In this document: positions 27,997 through 36,240 of the stretch, piece by piece | Numbering within the stretch: the stretch's first letter is position 1 | Layout of the letters: each line of letters begins with the position of its first letter | Source: a virus | Virus record (IMG/VR): IMGVR_UViG_3300025890_000009 | Coordinates: 1-36,240 of that record | Strand: one strand, 5' to 3' | Length of the DNA stretch: 36,240 nucleotides | The notes under the pieces: model-generated | Databases searched by the model: none | Seen by the model: the letters and a program-made list of their open reading frames with translations, nothing else | What the model was told of the DNA's origin: nothing | Position numbers and translations under genes: made by a program

Positions 27997-30691
27997 TATC
28001 TACACTCGATAAAATGTTTGCGCTGTCGATTTTGTTTTTATCAAACTCGGCGTGGATAGATCTTATTCTGGTTGGATCAAAAATTATGAAGTGTCGCTGC
28101 CCTTCTACACCGTCCATGTTTTTAAACACGCCGGCGTCCATATCTATAGCGTCATATCCAAGATCATGGTAAACCTGAGAAACAACTGTTCCGGGGGATG
28201 CGTCTGCACCAAGGTTTGCCATATGGTCTCGCAAGATTTTTTCAAACTCAGAAGCGCCCATGCCTTCCTGATCCATAGCTGCTTCTAAAAGTTTTCCCTG
28301 CAGCTCATTAGTATCTGGAACGCCCCACTGGTCAGCAGCTTCGATGGTTGCTTCAAGAACATCCATAAACTCCCCGGATGGGTCAAAGATTTCTTCATCT
28401 GGATCAGAAGGATCTAATTCCCAGAAAGTTTCTCTTTCGCCATCAAGAGTGTAAGCATCATCATCGCCAACGCGCACAACCTTATCTGTGCGAAGCTTAA
28501 CTGGGTAAACAACACCGTCATTTTCGACGCCAAGCAGCTTTCTAGCTGCATCGATTCCGTCTTTACCTTCAAGATCGGGGAAGGCACTTTCCGCGACAGT
28601 CTCGAGCCTGATGTTTAAATCAGGGCCACTGCCACTGTAGTTGTCGGATGCGTCTTCGAGGCTCGTTGTAAAGTAATGACCGAGACCGTAGTGATTGTCG
28701 GGATTGCCAAATTTATCGCTAAATTCAGTGAAATCCCGAGTCGATCCGTGAAAGAAGGTTTCATCACTGAAACCAAGGTCAGCAGCTCGCTGCTCTCTTA
28801 GTCGTTCGGGAGAAAGACCACTGGCGGCCCCTTCCGTTTGCGCTCCTCCGCTTCCACTTCCTTGCGGGCTTTCGCCATAATCTCCGGGGTTATCATTCGT
28901 GACCGAGGATCCACGAAGTTCTCGGATTGTTTTTGCTTCTTCATTTAAGTTACCTCTTTCTAAGATCATATTATAGACCATCGGATCCCATACTTCGACT
29001 GAGCCGTCTTCACCTTTTCGCGCTGCAATCACTAAAGACCCGCCGGAATTATCCATAATGACGCCTTGATCTGCAGCTTCAAGATAGGCTCGGGTATTTG
29101 CGTTAAATCCCTTATGAGTCCTCCCAATTGCCTGTAGGAAAGGGATGCGACCTGAGTTATAGAATCGCCCTAGGTTACGCATTGCAGCTGTTCCTGCGTC
29201 AACTGAGACCCCCATAAACTGAATCTCGTAGCCTTTTGACCTCAACAACTCCATTAATGCCAAATTCTTCTCAGGATTTGCCATTGTTTTGTCAATCAAA
29301 ACGTTTCGACCGTCATTTACAGCGCGCTCAAGCAAAAGATCCCCAACGTCTGAAGACTCTTCGTGGGTTTGCATAGCTGCCCGATAGTCTCCTTCGCGCT
29401 TGATTGTCTTGTAATCTGAAAGCTGTTCTTTTATATCGTCTGGGTTGATGTTCACATATTGGCGATCTGGGATTGCGCCGCTTTCAATTCCCGATTTAAA
29501 GCCAGTTGTTTTGCCGGCACCGCTGCCGCCGCCTAAAAAGACAGCGACCTTTTTCTCACCTTCAGCGGGAATGCTGTCGCCAGATTTTTCGATAGCCTTG
29601 TTAATAATCCGGTTGTGCGATTGAGTTCGAATCGCCTTATAGACCGGGCGCCCTTCATGCCCAAATGTTGGATTGAAGAATTCGCTTTGCTCGCCAAAGC
29701 CTTTCTTATTTCGGGCCTGACTGTCTTGTGCAATAAGTCTGTGATTGTCAGCAAGAGTTGGTGCTAGATCAGGAAAGTTAAAATTTTCTGCGTCAACATC
29801 AAATGCAGCTTCATCAACTCGAACATTTCGTTGAAGTTTGCCGTTTTTGTTTACTTCCTCAACAATAAGATCAGGTCGATCAGGAACCGGAATATCGGGT
29901 CGAGGTCGAAGCCGATTGACTGCCATTCCCGCTGCGGGGATAGCTGCGCCGATAGTTGTTCCCAAAACGATTGTAGGTGCAGATTCCAATAGCCACCCTG
30001 ATAGATCGCTAAAAGCCTCTCGATCCCCAAGCTCTGCGTCTATTCTTTCGCGATAAACTTGATCGGCTGCGGTATAGCTTCCACCCTCAAAGGCGCCAAT
30101 CGCCATGCCTGTTCGGGAAAAAGTGCCATGCGCTGCGTGTTCAAGCCAAGCCTTCACTCCGCTTTTGACAGCTGACCGTCCCGAAAATTTCGCGCCGAGA
30201 CTGGCGAGCGTAGTAATACCGCCATAAGTCGTAGGATCTTGGAAAACATTTGAAAAACCTCTTTTGACACCTTCCCAAGTGACATCTTTCTCGTCGTAGG
30301 TGTTCATCAACAGCAAGAAGGCAAGCTTGCCGCGATCATCAAACTCTTGAATCCTTGAAAGGTAGCCAACCATACCGACTGTATCTTCTTCAGCCCACGG
30401 CGCATCCATATTAAAGAATGAGTAATTGAATGCACCCATTTGATCGAGGCCATAGTCGGCTGCTTCTTGATCAGTTCCAGAGAACTTCTTGCCGTTGTTT
30501 TGGTTGTATAAAACCCTACTGGCGAGAATCCACTGTGGATTTTGGCGAAGATCATCTTCTGTTGTATTGAAATTCTCGTCGTTGGTCGTGTTAATCCAAT
30601 CTCTCATTGATTGATTTTCAGCTTCTGTTTGCGCTTCAAACCGTTCGTTGATTTGCTGATCGGTGAGCATTGGTGGCGTCCAATTACTCAT
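27968..30691 (-). CDS. Ejected virion protein with zeta-toxin-like kinase and ADP-ribosyltransferase-like domains
   Basis: This 907-residue protein lies among the internal-core genes. The N-terminus (about 1-270) is helical, with a hydrophobic segment near 235-256. Residues about 380-580 form a zeta-toxin-like P-loop kinase: Walker A GGGSGAGKTT (387-396), NINPDDIKEQL, HEESS (443-447), NVLIDKT. Residues about 640-880 resemble an ADP-ribosyltransferase: FFHGS (646-650), GLGHYFTTS (669-677), and the closing YHDLGYDAIDMD and FIIFDPTRIRSIH elements. The two are joined by a Gly/Ser linker (about 600-625). Injected proteins with such domains are called polyvalent proteins. It probably acts on the host as DNA enters. 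Confidence 0.8.
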   Translation of the reverse strand: MSNWTPPMLTDQQINERFEAQTEAENQSMRDWINTTNDENFNTTEDDLRQNPQWILASRVLYNQNNGKKFSGTDQEAADYGLDQMGAFNYSFFNMDAPWAEEDTVGMVGYLSRIQEFDDRGKLAFLLLMNTYDEKDVTWEGVKRGFSNVFQDPTTYGGITTLASLGAKFSGRSAVKSGVKAWLEHAAHGTFSRTGMAIGAFEGGSYTAADQVYRERIDAELGDREAFSDLSGWLLESAPTIVLGTTIGAAIPAAGMAVNRLRPRPDIPVPDRPDLIVEEVNKNGKLQRNVRVDEAAFDVDAENFNFPDLAPTLADNHRLIAQDSQARNKKGFGEQSEFFNPTFGHEGRPVYKAIRTQSHNRIINKAIEKSGDSIPAEGEKKVAVFLGGGSGAGKTTGFKSGIESGAIPDRQYVNINPDDIKEQLSDYKTIKREGDYRAAMQTHEESSDVGDLLLERAVNDGRNVLIDKTMANPEKNLALMELLRSKGYEIQFMGVSVDAGTAAMRNLGRFYNSGRIPFLQAIGRTHKGFNANTRAYLEAADQGVIMDNSGGSLVIAARKGEDGSVEVWDPMVYNMILERGNLNEEAKTIRELRGSSVTNDNPGDYGESPQGSGSGGAQTEGAASGLSPERLREQRAADLGFSDETFFHGSTRDFTEFSDKFGNPDNHYGLGHYFTTSLEDASDNYSGSGPDLNIRLETVAESAFPDLEGKDGIDAARKLLGVENDGVVYPVKLRTDKVVRVGDDDAYTLDGERETFWELDPSDPDEEIFDPSGEFMDVLEATIEAADQWGVPDTNELQGKLLEAAMDQEGMGASEFEKILRDHMANLGADASPGTVVSQVYHDLGYDAIDMDAGVFKNMDGVEGQRHFIIFDPTRIRSIHAEFDKNKIDSANILSSVDNGNRKRRYS

Positions 30692-32578
30692 CTATTCATC
30701 CTCTGGAGCAAAAGGGTTCACCGCATTCCAAATCTTTTCAACGGTGCTTAACTTTTCCTCTGCTGTTTGAGTTTCTAGCTTTTCCTCGAAAAACTTTGCA
30801 TCAAAAGTCCAACCAAAACTTTGCAATGTTTTTGCTTTTTCAGTTCGAGCCGGGCCGGGATCCATTTGCAGAACATCGTCGAAAGTAAACTGATTATTGT
30901 TTCTTGACCAAGTGTTATATTGAGAAAATTGGCCTGTGCTTCCAGTGAAGCCGGCATCTTTCGCTAGATCAAATGCGCCTTTTTCTTGTTTAACGGTTTG
31001 AGAATATTGACGTTCTTTTTCCGCTAACTGCTCGGCTTTCAAATAGATGTTATCGAACGCTTCATCGAACGTGTATTCCGAGTCAGCCATCGCGAGATCT
31101 ATCTCGTTGTTTGCATACTCATCTAACTCTTTCGCGGCGATAAAGTAACGGTCGTTTAGCTGCTCAACTCTATCTGGCGAAAAGATTGAGATTGCATCCA
31201 TAAAACCACCATCTTTGCGATAAAACGCATTTTCGAAAATTCTGTTTGCTCTTGCTCCTTTATTACCGGCAGGGTTGTTCTTATCTTTCCAATCTGGAAT
31301 ACCCTGATCAAATCTTCGTCTTTTCTCAAGCGCCTCTTTTGCAAAATTCGGATCCAAAGGCATCGTCATCAACCTTTCAGTTCGATAAGCAAAATCACCG
31401 ATATTGTCCAAAATATGATTCTGAAGAGAAACATCGGTTGCAGGAGCAGCTTGCGATCTTGCGACAATTTGCGCTTTAACTATCGCATCAAGATCAGGAA
31501 TATCTTCAAAATTAATTTCGCCACTTGCGGCAGCTGCGGTGAAGGCGTCAGAGGTGTAAACGTTTGGATCAGGATTGTTATAAATCTCGCCCATTATTGA
31601 GTTCTTATTAGATTCTTTTCTAAGCTCGTCTTCAGCCTGTAAGCGTTTAATCTTGGCTTGAATCTTTGTGTCGAACGCAAGTTTGTCATCTGCGGTTAAA
31701 TGACCCATAAATTCAAACTGTCTCATTTGAGCGCCTGTCATTGGGATCGTATCGCCGTTTTCATCATCAAGCTGAGATTCTCTATTGTTATTTGCAAAAA
31801 CGTTTTCAAGATTCTCTAATCCGAGCTGCGTGTTTTCTGCGATGACTGTGGTCGCAAAGTAGTCATTGGCTAACTCGCGTTTTCGAGCGTCTACTAACTT
31901 CAATAAATCATCTTGCGCGTAAACCAATCTCGCATCAGCACCGCCGGCAATAATATCGATTTCGGCAAGAGTCTCAGCTTTTCTCAAATTACTAAAAACT
32001 GTGCCTTGCAAATAGGCAACGTGCTGCTTTCGATTGATCGCTTGAGCTTGAGCTTCAGCTGATGCGACATATGCAGCTGTACCGGCGAGAAATTGGTCTT
32101 TTGCTGCCCGAGGTAGTGTTTTGGATAACTTTTCTCTGTGGCGAGAAAACTCATCGGTAAAGCTTGCAAGTGATGTTTCGTGAACCGCACGATAATTCGT
32201 ATCTGGTTGGCCTGTTTTGCCATCAATCGTTGTTGAAGCTGCACCAACCGGCATGGATTTCATGTTGGCAAGCAATCCTTCAGTCGTAATCCGAAGATTG
32301 AGTTCAGCTTCGGTCAACTTGCTTTTCATGTCTGCCTTTAAAAAGGTCTCGGCAATCTCACCCGCCCCGGCGACTAAAGCTTGAAATGGTTTTGCTTTGT
32401 CCAGTTCAGCTTGAACCTCGAGCTGCATATTGCGCTGTCCGGCTCTAGGATCTCGCAAATATTTGGATGTGTTTCGTAATGCCGGAGTGCGTAACGTAGG
32501 CGCGCTTCGTAACACCGGGCTTGAATAGGCGCCCGACATTGAAGGACTGCTCGAATATTGAAAACGTGGCATTCTCAT
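30692..32578 (-). CDS. Internal virion protein (628 aa)
   Basis: This 628-residue protein is almost wholly helical, with long charged coiled stretches (KLTEAELNLRITTEGLLANM and KAEQLAEKERQYSQTVKQE). The N-terminus is Ser/Pro-rich with Arg. It holds the place of T7 gp15 between the gp14-like and larger core proteins, so it is probably part of the ejected core. No enzymatic motif is visible. It adjoins the next gene without a gap (stop directly followed by ATG) and overlaps the gp14-like stop. Confidence 0.72.
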   Translation of the reverse strand: MRMPRFQYSSSPSMSGAYSSPVLRSAPTLRTPALRNTSKYLRDPRAGQRNMQLEVQAELDKAKPFQALVAGAGEIAETFLKADMKSKLTEAELNLRITTEGLLANMKSMPVGAASTTIDGKTGQPDTNYRAVHETSLASFTDEFSRHREKLSKTLPRAAKDQFLAGTAAYVASAEAQAQAINRKQHVAYLQGTVFSNLRKAETLAEIDIIAGGADARLVYAQDDLLKLVDARKRELANDYFATTVIAENTQLGLENLENVFANNNRESQLDDENGDTIPMTGAQMRQFEFMGHLTADDKLAFDTKIQAKIKRLQAEDELRKESNKNSIMGEIYNNPDPNVYTSDAFTAAAASGEINFEDIPDLDAIVKAQIVARSQAAPATDVSLQNHILDNIGDFAYRTERLMTMPLDPNFAKEALEKRRRFDQGIPDWKDKNNPAGNKGARANRIFENAFYRKDGGFMDAISIFSPDRVEQLNDRYFIAAKELDEYANNEIDLAMADSEYTFDEAFDNIYLKAEQLAEKERQYSQTVKQEKGAFDLAKDAGFTGSTGQFSQYNTWSRNNNQFTFDDVLQMDPGPARTEKAKTLQSFGWTFDAKFFEEKLETQTAEEKLSTVEKIWNAVNPFAPEDE

Positions 32579-33444
32579 TATCCCGAATACCCCGCTGAAA
32601 ACCCGCCTGTATATCCGCCGGAGGTGCCAACTGTCGGCCCAATAAAGGCCGGCGAAGAAGCAGTCGGCGAAGCGGCGCTCGGAGAGCCATACTGAAGATA
32701 AGCGTTTCCGGCGTTCATTAACCCATTAATCAATGTCGCTGTACCGCCGGCTCGCAAGCTTGAGGCATAAGCTGCACCGCCACGCTCCATTGATCTTGCG
32801 TTAGCTTCCGCATCGTTCAGCATTATTCGAGCTGATGACGCGCCCTCTTCTCGAGTAATCATTGCTTGCATTGAAGCAGTTTCCATAAGCACCTTTGCTC
32901 TTTCCTCGGCATCCATCATGGTGATTGATGCTCTTCGAATACTTTCATTTCCCATCATCTGAATGCGCTTCTTGGCATAGTTCGCCATATATTGACGCTC
33001 ACCATATCCCTGCTCGACGGCATCGATAAGAACTTCCAATGGGGAACCGGCCCCGATACGAACACCGCTTGCACCGGCAGCTGCGCGAATCGATCCACTA
33101 AGTGCATTTTCCTGAAGAACGTGGCGCCGCAAGACCTCAACATTTTCAGTTGCGGCTAAATCAATGTTTTCTCGAGCTGAAGTCAGGAACGCTAGAGAGT
33201 TCGTTTCTGCAATTTTTAATGTGCTGTCAGCGTTAAGGCTCGCCGTCGCAAGAATTGCATCGGCATTAAGACCGGCAACTTTTACAACTTCATCAGCGTT
33301 AGCGACTGAAATTGTTCTTAAATCTTCTGCGTTAGCGGTTCCAATTTCAATTGCACGTTCAGCTGCATCGTCGGCTGCTGAATTTCCCAAAAAAGCGGAA
33401 ACAGCAGTCGTGACAACGTAAGCTGTTGCCGGATCAATTGCCAT
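32578..33444 (-). CDS. T7 gp14-like internal virion protein (288 aa)
   Basis: This 288-residue protein begins with AYVVTTAVSAFLGNSAADDA and continues in long Ala-rich helices; its C-terminus is rich in Gly, Ser and Pro (SPSAASPTASSPAFIGPTVG). The pattern of small ejected proteins that open the outer membrane (T7 gp14) fits in size, helicity and place: directly after the tail-nozzle gene and before two larger core proteins. ATG 33444 is separated from the preceding gene by 2 nt. Confidence 0.75.
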   Translation of the reverse strand: MAIDPATAYVVTTAVSAFLGNSAADDAAERAIEIGTANAEDLRTISVANADEVVKVAGLNADAILATASLNADSTLKIAETNSLAFLTSARENIDLAATENVEVLRRHVLQENALSGSIRAAAGASGVRIGAGSPLEVLIDAVEQGYGERQYMANYAKKRIQMMGNESIRRASITMMDAEERAKVLMETASMQAMITREEGASSARIMLNDAEANARSMERGGAAYASSLRAGGTATLINGLMNAGNAYLQYGSPSAASPTASSPAFIGPTVGTSGGYTGGFSAGYSG

Positions 33445-33446
33445 TC

Positions 33447-35135
33447 CTAACCTCCGTTCACTGAAAGAGTGCCAAAGATCGACAGCAAGTGAGTCGGGCC
33501 GGGAAGATCTTGCGTAATCGTCACTTGTCCGTCCAAATCAACTCCTTCATTTCTAACCCGGACATCGCCGGTTGTTTTTGGTTCAGCTGTTCCCATGCCT
33601 GTCGCGGGAGATCTGACCGGTGGTCGGATCCCATTAATCTTTGGAAAAAATGAATCGTGCAATCGCACATAGATTTCATTCCATCTTTTTTGTAGACCCT
33701 GCGCTGTTCCGGCAGGATTACCACCTTCGACTGCGAGCGTTTTCAACGTGCTAGTAAAAGGAAGACCAATATCTGCTTTTGTGACAGAAGCGCCACCGAA
33801 TGAAACGTTGCCGCTGCTGACCGTTGCGTTCGGCACCACCGCGTCATCGCCCAGAATGCTTACCGTCTTGCCCTCGAGGTGCGCGAGACCGCCTGACGTA
33901 ATGCCGGTGATCGCACTACCGCTGTAGGTCAAAGCTGAGTCAACGTGTAGGTCGGGGTCGAGATATTCGACGTAGCGTTTGGTTACGCCGCCGATTGTTC
34001 TTTTTGAGATCACCCAAACCTGATCAACGGTGCTTTGCGGAATAACCGCTAACGATTCGAAAGTGCCATCAGTCGTGTGACGATGCCATCCCACAATGCT
34101 CCGGTTTTTGTCGTAAGTCATTCCTGCCAGAACACCGTTATCAAGAACGCACCACAAAATTGAATCGGGTGCCATTTGATAGGCCATCTGCTTGATGCCT
34201 TCATCGCCAATGTGATTTGCAAGAAACGTCAGATCTTCAGAATCATATGAATCATTTGTCCAAGAATATTCGTAAGATCGAATCGATCTCCCGGTGCCTT
34301 GCACGAATAAGGTTTGATAGCCGATATGTCGCGGCTGTATGTTCTTGCCACCATAAGAGGTTTGTCGAGTTACTTGAACGTTAGATGGTGTTAAAGGCGC
34401 ATTGCCGCCAGTAACCTTAAATTCACCGCCACTTGTTCCAACCAGTAGCACTTCGGTTGATGACATCCATTCGACGGTATTAACTTTGTACGATGCGATC
34501 TGATACTCGAGTGCATCATCATCATTTACGCCAAGCGTAAAGTTTTCAAAATCATCTGACTTTGAAGCAAAGATTGTTTGCGGTTTTCCTTCAGTACCGC
34601 CAAACCAAAGACGCTGCTGATGAAAAGTAACTGATCGCGGATACTTGTCAGTGGCATCCCATTTCGGAGCTGTGAAAGAAGGCGCAGTTAGCGCCCAACT
34701 TGTGTTCGATGTTCTAACCAGTTTTCGCGGCGCGACATCGGGGTGAACGATGTACATGGTGTCGGCTGATTGCGCGACTTGAATCTCGTCGAGCTGCGCT
34801 TCCGTGTACGGCGAACTGATTTCATAAGCACTGCCTCCCGAAACGACTTGACCGTTCTGTGTAAAAAATCGAATGTAGCTTTCGCCGAATTCTAAAACGT
34901 AAGATTGAGCGCGATTAAATTCAAACCTTATCAACCTGGCTTTTTTTGTTGAGTCTTTTACGGCGGCAACGTAGTGCGTCCCACCTCGACGTTCAACACC
35001 ACCATGCAATTTGATAATAAAATTTTCGCAAGTTTCCACGCCGCTTGTGTAACGGTCGGTGTCCACTCTGCCAAAAAGGATTGGACTTAACTCACCACTC
35101 AGAAAGTTTGTTTGGATCGCGTTAGTGCGCGCCAT
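33447..35135 (-). CDS. Tail nozzle / tail-tube protein B-like (562 aa)
   Basis: This 562-residue, strand-rich protein starts MARTNAIQTNFLSGELSPIL and continues FGRVDTDRYTSGVETCENFI. This opening is typical of the podovirus nozzle family equivalent to T7 gp12. Other family-like elements are RFEFNRAQSYVLEFGESYIR and TFHQQRLWFGGTEGKPQ. It closes the distal end of the short tail. It follows the tail-tube A-like gene by one base. Confidence 0.85.
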   Translation of the reverse strand: MARTNAIQTNFLSGELSPILFGRVDTDRYTSGVETCENFIIKLHGGVERRGGTHYVAAVKDSTKKARLIRFEFNRAQSYVLEFGESYIRFFTQNGQVVSGGSAYEISSPYTEAQLDEIQVAQSADTMYIVHPDVAPRKLVRTSNTSWALTAPSFTAPKWDATDKYPRSVTFHQQRLWFGGTEGKPQTIFASKSDDFENFTLGVNDDDALEYQIASYKVNTVEWMSSTEVLLVGTSGGEFKVTGGNAPLTPSNVQVTRQTSYGGKNIQPRHIGYQTLFVQGTGRSIRSYEYSWTNDSYDSEDLTFLANHIGDEGIKQMAYQMAPDSILWCVLDNGVLAGMTYDKNRSIVGWHRHTTDGTFESLAVIPQSTVDQVWVISKRTIGGVTKRYVEYLDPDLHVDSALTYSGSAITGITSGGLAHLEGKTVSILGDDAVVPNATVSSGNVSFGGASVTKADIGLPFTSTLKTLAVEGGNPAGTAQGLQKRWNEIYVRLHDSFFPKINGIRPPVRSPATGMGTAEPKTTGDVRVRNEGVDLDGQVTITQDLPGPTHLLSIFGTLSVNGG

Positions 35136-35750
35136 TTACCACCAAGCCTTTCCGAAACGTGTTGTGTCAGATCCTAAACCGGATCTAGCATCTTCAAGTC
35201 TCGTTGAAATAAAGTGATCGCGAGAGGATTCAATCTGATCAATCGATTGAGCTTCGGCGAGTTTTTGAGAATAGAGCTGCCACATGAGCTGCGTGACATT
35301 ATTGGATTGAACAAGGGTGTAAGCTGCATCTGCAGCAAGCCTTGCGGTGATTGCTTGCGCCAAAAGGGAATCAATATCACCTAAAGAATCAGGTCGACCA
35401 ATAAACTTAATTTTACAAGTCGAAGCATTTGAGAGAATTTTTCGGCCTTCTACTTTCCATTTATCCGTGTTGTTGGTTTCATTCATCTCCAACACTCGGA
35501 TGCAGTAGGGGTCGGTCGGTAACGCATATTGAAAATCAAAACCGTAAGCCGGGGTCGATACTTCCCTCGCAAGCTCAGTCCTATTTGTCAGGCAATTCCA
35601 AGCAAACGATCTAGCGACCGAATCTTGAACGCCATCAAAGATCTGATTCATTACAGCCGACTCCGTACTGCCGTCAGCCAAAGATGTAATCCGGTTTGTT
35701 CCCAAAAGGGTCAACGCATCATTAATAATTGATAGCTTTGAAAATGCCAT
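35136..35750 (-). CDS. Tail-tube protein A-like (T7 gp11 type)
   Basis: This 204-residue protein begins FSKLSIINDALTLLGTNRIT and has SVARSFAWNCLTNRTELARE, elements of the Gp11/adaptor family that links portal to nozzle in short-tailed phages. Helices at the C-terminus (ITARLAADAAYTLVQSNN) also fit. Length is normal. It begins the tail block just after the capsid gene and its terminator. Confidence 0.85.
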   Translation of the reverse strand: MAFSKLSIINDALTLLGTNRITSLADGSTESAVMNQIFDGVQDSVARSFAWNCLTNRTELAREVSTPAYGFDFQYALPTDPYCIRVLEMNETNNTDKWKVEGRKILSNASTCKIKFIGRPDSLGDIDSLLAQAITARLAADAAYTLVQSNNVTQLMWQLYSQKLAEAQSIDQIESSRDHFISTRLEDARSGLGSDTTRFGKAWW

Positions 35751-35769
35751 GATTTCCTATCAGTAAGAG

Positions 35770-35792
35770 AAAAAGGCGGCCCGAAGGCCGCC
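35770..35792 (-). terminator. Rho-independent terminator between capsid and tail genes
   Basis: On the minus strand GGCGGCC, loop TTCG, GGCCGCC and five T. In transcription order it lies 17 nt downstream of the capsid stop, so the capsid gene is bracketed by terminators on both sides. Confidence 0.85.
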
Positions 35793-35809
35793 AATCCCCG
35801 AGAGAGAAG

Positions 35810-36240
35810 TTAAGCTTCGTGGGCTTGAACTTCCACAACACGTGCGTCTTCAACGCGAGTCGAACACATTGACCAAGCCATATAAACTTGCCAACCGTAA
35901 CTCTTGTCTGGACGCTCATCGATTTTGGTTGTCATGTCTTTGCCTACGCCAAGACCTAAACCAGATTTTTGGAACGCAATGCACTTCCGTTTGCTGGAAG
36001 CAATTGACAGACGCTCGGAGCGAATAAATTTAAAGCCTAAATAACTATCAATTTGGCCTTCTACTAATGCTTTCACAGAATTATAGTCGGCACTTTTTAT
36101 TTCAGTTACATTCAGCAAATCTTCGAGCTGCTGCGAACCGAGAACAAAGAATCGATCTTCGTTTTCGACTTCAGCTGCATCAAGGATTCGTTTCGCTTCA
36201 AGGATCTTTGCCAAAGTCATACCGGCAGTTCCCGCCTCGG
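35810..36240 (-). CDS. Major capsid protein, C-terminal part (gene continues at the left end of the window)
   Basis: This is the C-terminal part of the coat protein whose N-terminus lies at 1-523. Together they give 284 residues. The segment reads MTLAKILEAKRILDAAEVEN, then LGSQQLEDLLNVTEIKSADY and ends VEDARVVEVQAHEA. The ATG-like codon at 36220 is internal, not a start. The gene crosses the edge of the window, which is the place where the circular sequence was opened. Confidence 0.88.
   Translation of the reverse strand, partial: EAGTAGMTLAKILEAKRILDAAEVENEDRFFVLGSQQLEDLLNVTEIKSADYNSVKALVEGQIDSYLGFKFIRSERLSIASSKRKCIAFQKSGLGLGVGKDMTTKIDERPDKSYGWQVYMAWSMCSTRVEDARVVEVQAHEA
36142..36240. repeat. 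Right copy of 99-bp terminal direct repeat
   Basis: Identical to positions 1-99. Removing one copy gives a circular sequence of 36,141 bp in which the capsid gene is intact. Confidence 0.95.

Noticed and set aside
1-36240. T7-type phage RNA polymerase, DNA polymerase and phage promoters
   Set aside because: No protein of suitable size or motif exists in the early region. Structural genes are T7-like, but the early region is that of a temperate phage.

Overview
The window is one essentially complete genome of a temperate, short-tailed (podovirus-type) bacteriophage. The first and last 99 bases are identical, and the major capsid gene reads in one frame across that join (284 codons plus stop). 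The sequence is therefore best read as a circular or circularly permuted genome of about 36,141 bp, opened inside the capsid gene. No host gene is present. The phage attachment site carries the 3' part of a proteobacterial-type tRNA-Gly(GCC). One phage protein also ends in a peptide nearly identical to the tip of E. coli SSB. Both suggest a proteobacterial host; the species cannot be told.

Late region (minus strand, about 6246 down to 1, then 36240 down to 18395): small and large terminase, an Ala/Ser/Gly-rich protein, T7-type portal, a Bbp19-like protein, scaffold, major capsid, two tail-tube proteins, four internal/ejected virion proteins, a T7-type tail fibre, three tandem fibre-tip plus small-partner cassettes, and a run of small membrane proteins where lysis genes would be expected. 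One of the ejected proteins carries a zeta-like kinase and an ADP-ribosyltransferase-like domain. No endolysin is recognisable. There is no phage RNA polymerase or DNA polymerase, so host enzymes must be used.

Early and lysogeny region (6250-18100): divergent promoters at 10300-10382 separate two transcripts. The leftward one holds a Cro-like protein, a terminator, a zinc-finger primase, a RepA-like ATPase, an iteron-like repeat cluster, and a Holliday-junction-type nuclease. The rightward one holds an unknown protein and an XRE regulator. A third promoter at about 11400 drives a recombination operon: Sak4-like ATPase, SSB-like protein, four tiny genes (three of them membrane or lipoprotein), and a Cas4-like nuclease. 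Further right are small regulators, two accessory operons and the tyrosine integrase, followed by attP at 18152-18392.

Two operator families tie the region together. TAGG-N4-CCTA lies in the three immunity and recombination promoters. A 15-bp palindrome close to TAGGGCAATGCCCTA lies inside three other promoters (6266, 15103, 16183). Several transcripts appear to be leaderless.

The most notable findings are a candidate type II hammerhead ribozyme between scaffold and capsid, the effector-bearing ejected protein, the SSB-tip mimic on the nuclease, the two operator systems with leaderless starts, the iteron-type candidate origin, and the symmetric attP.
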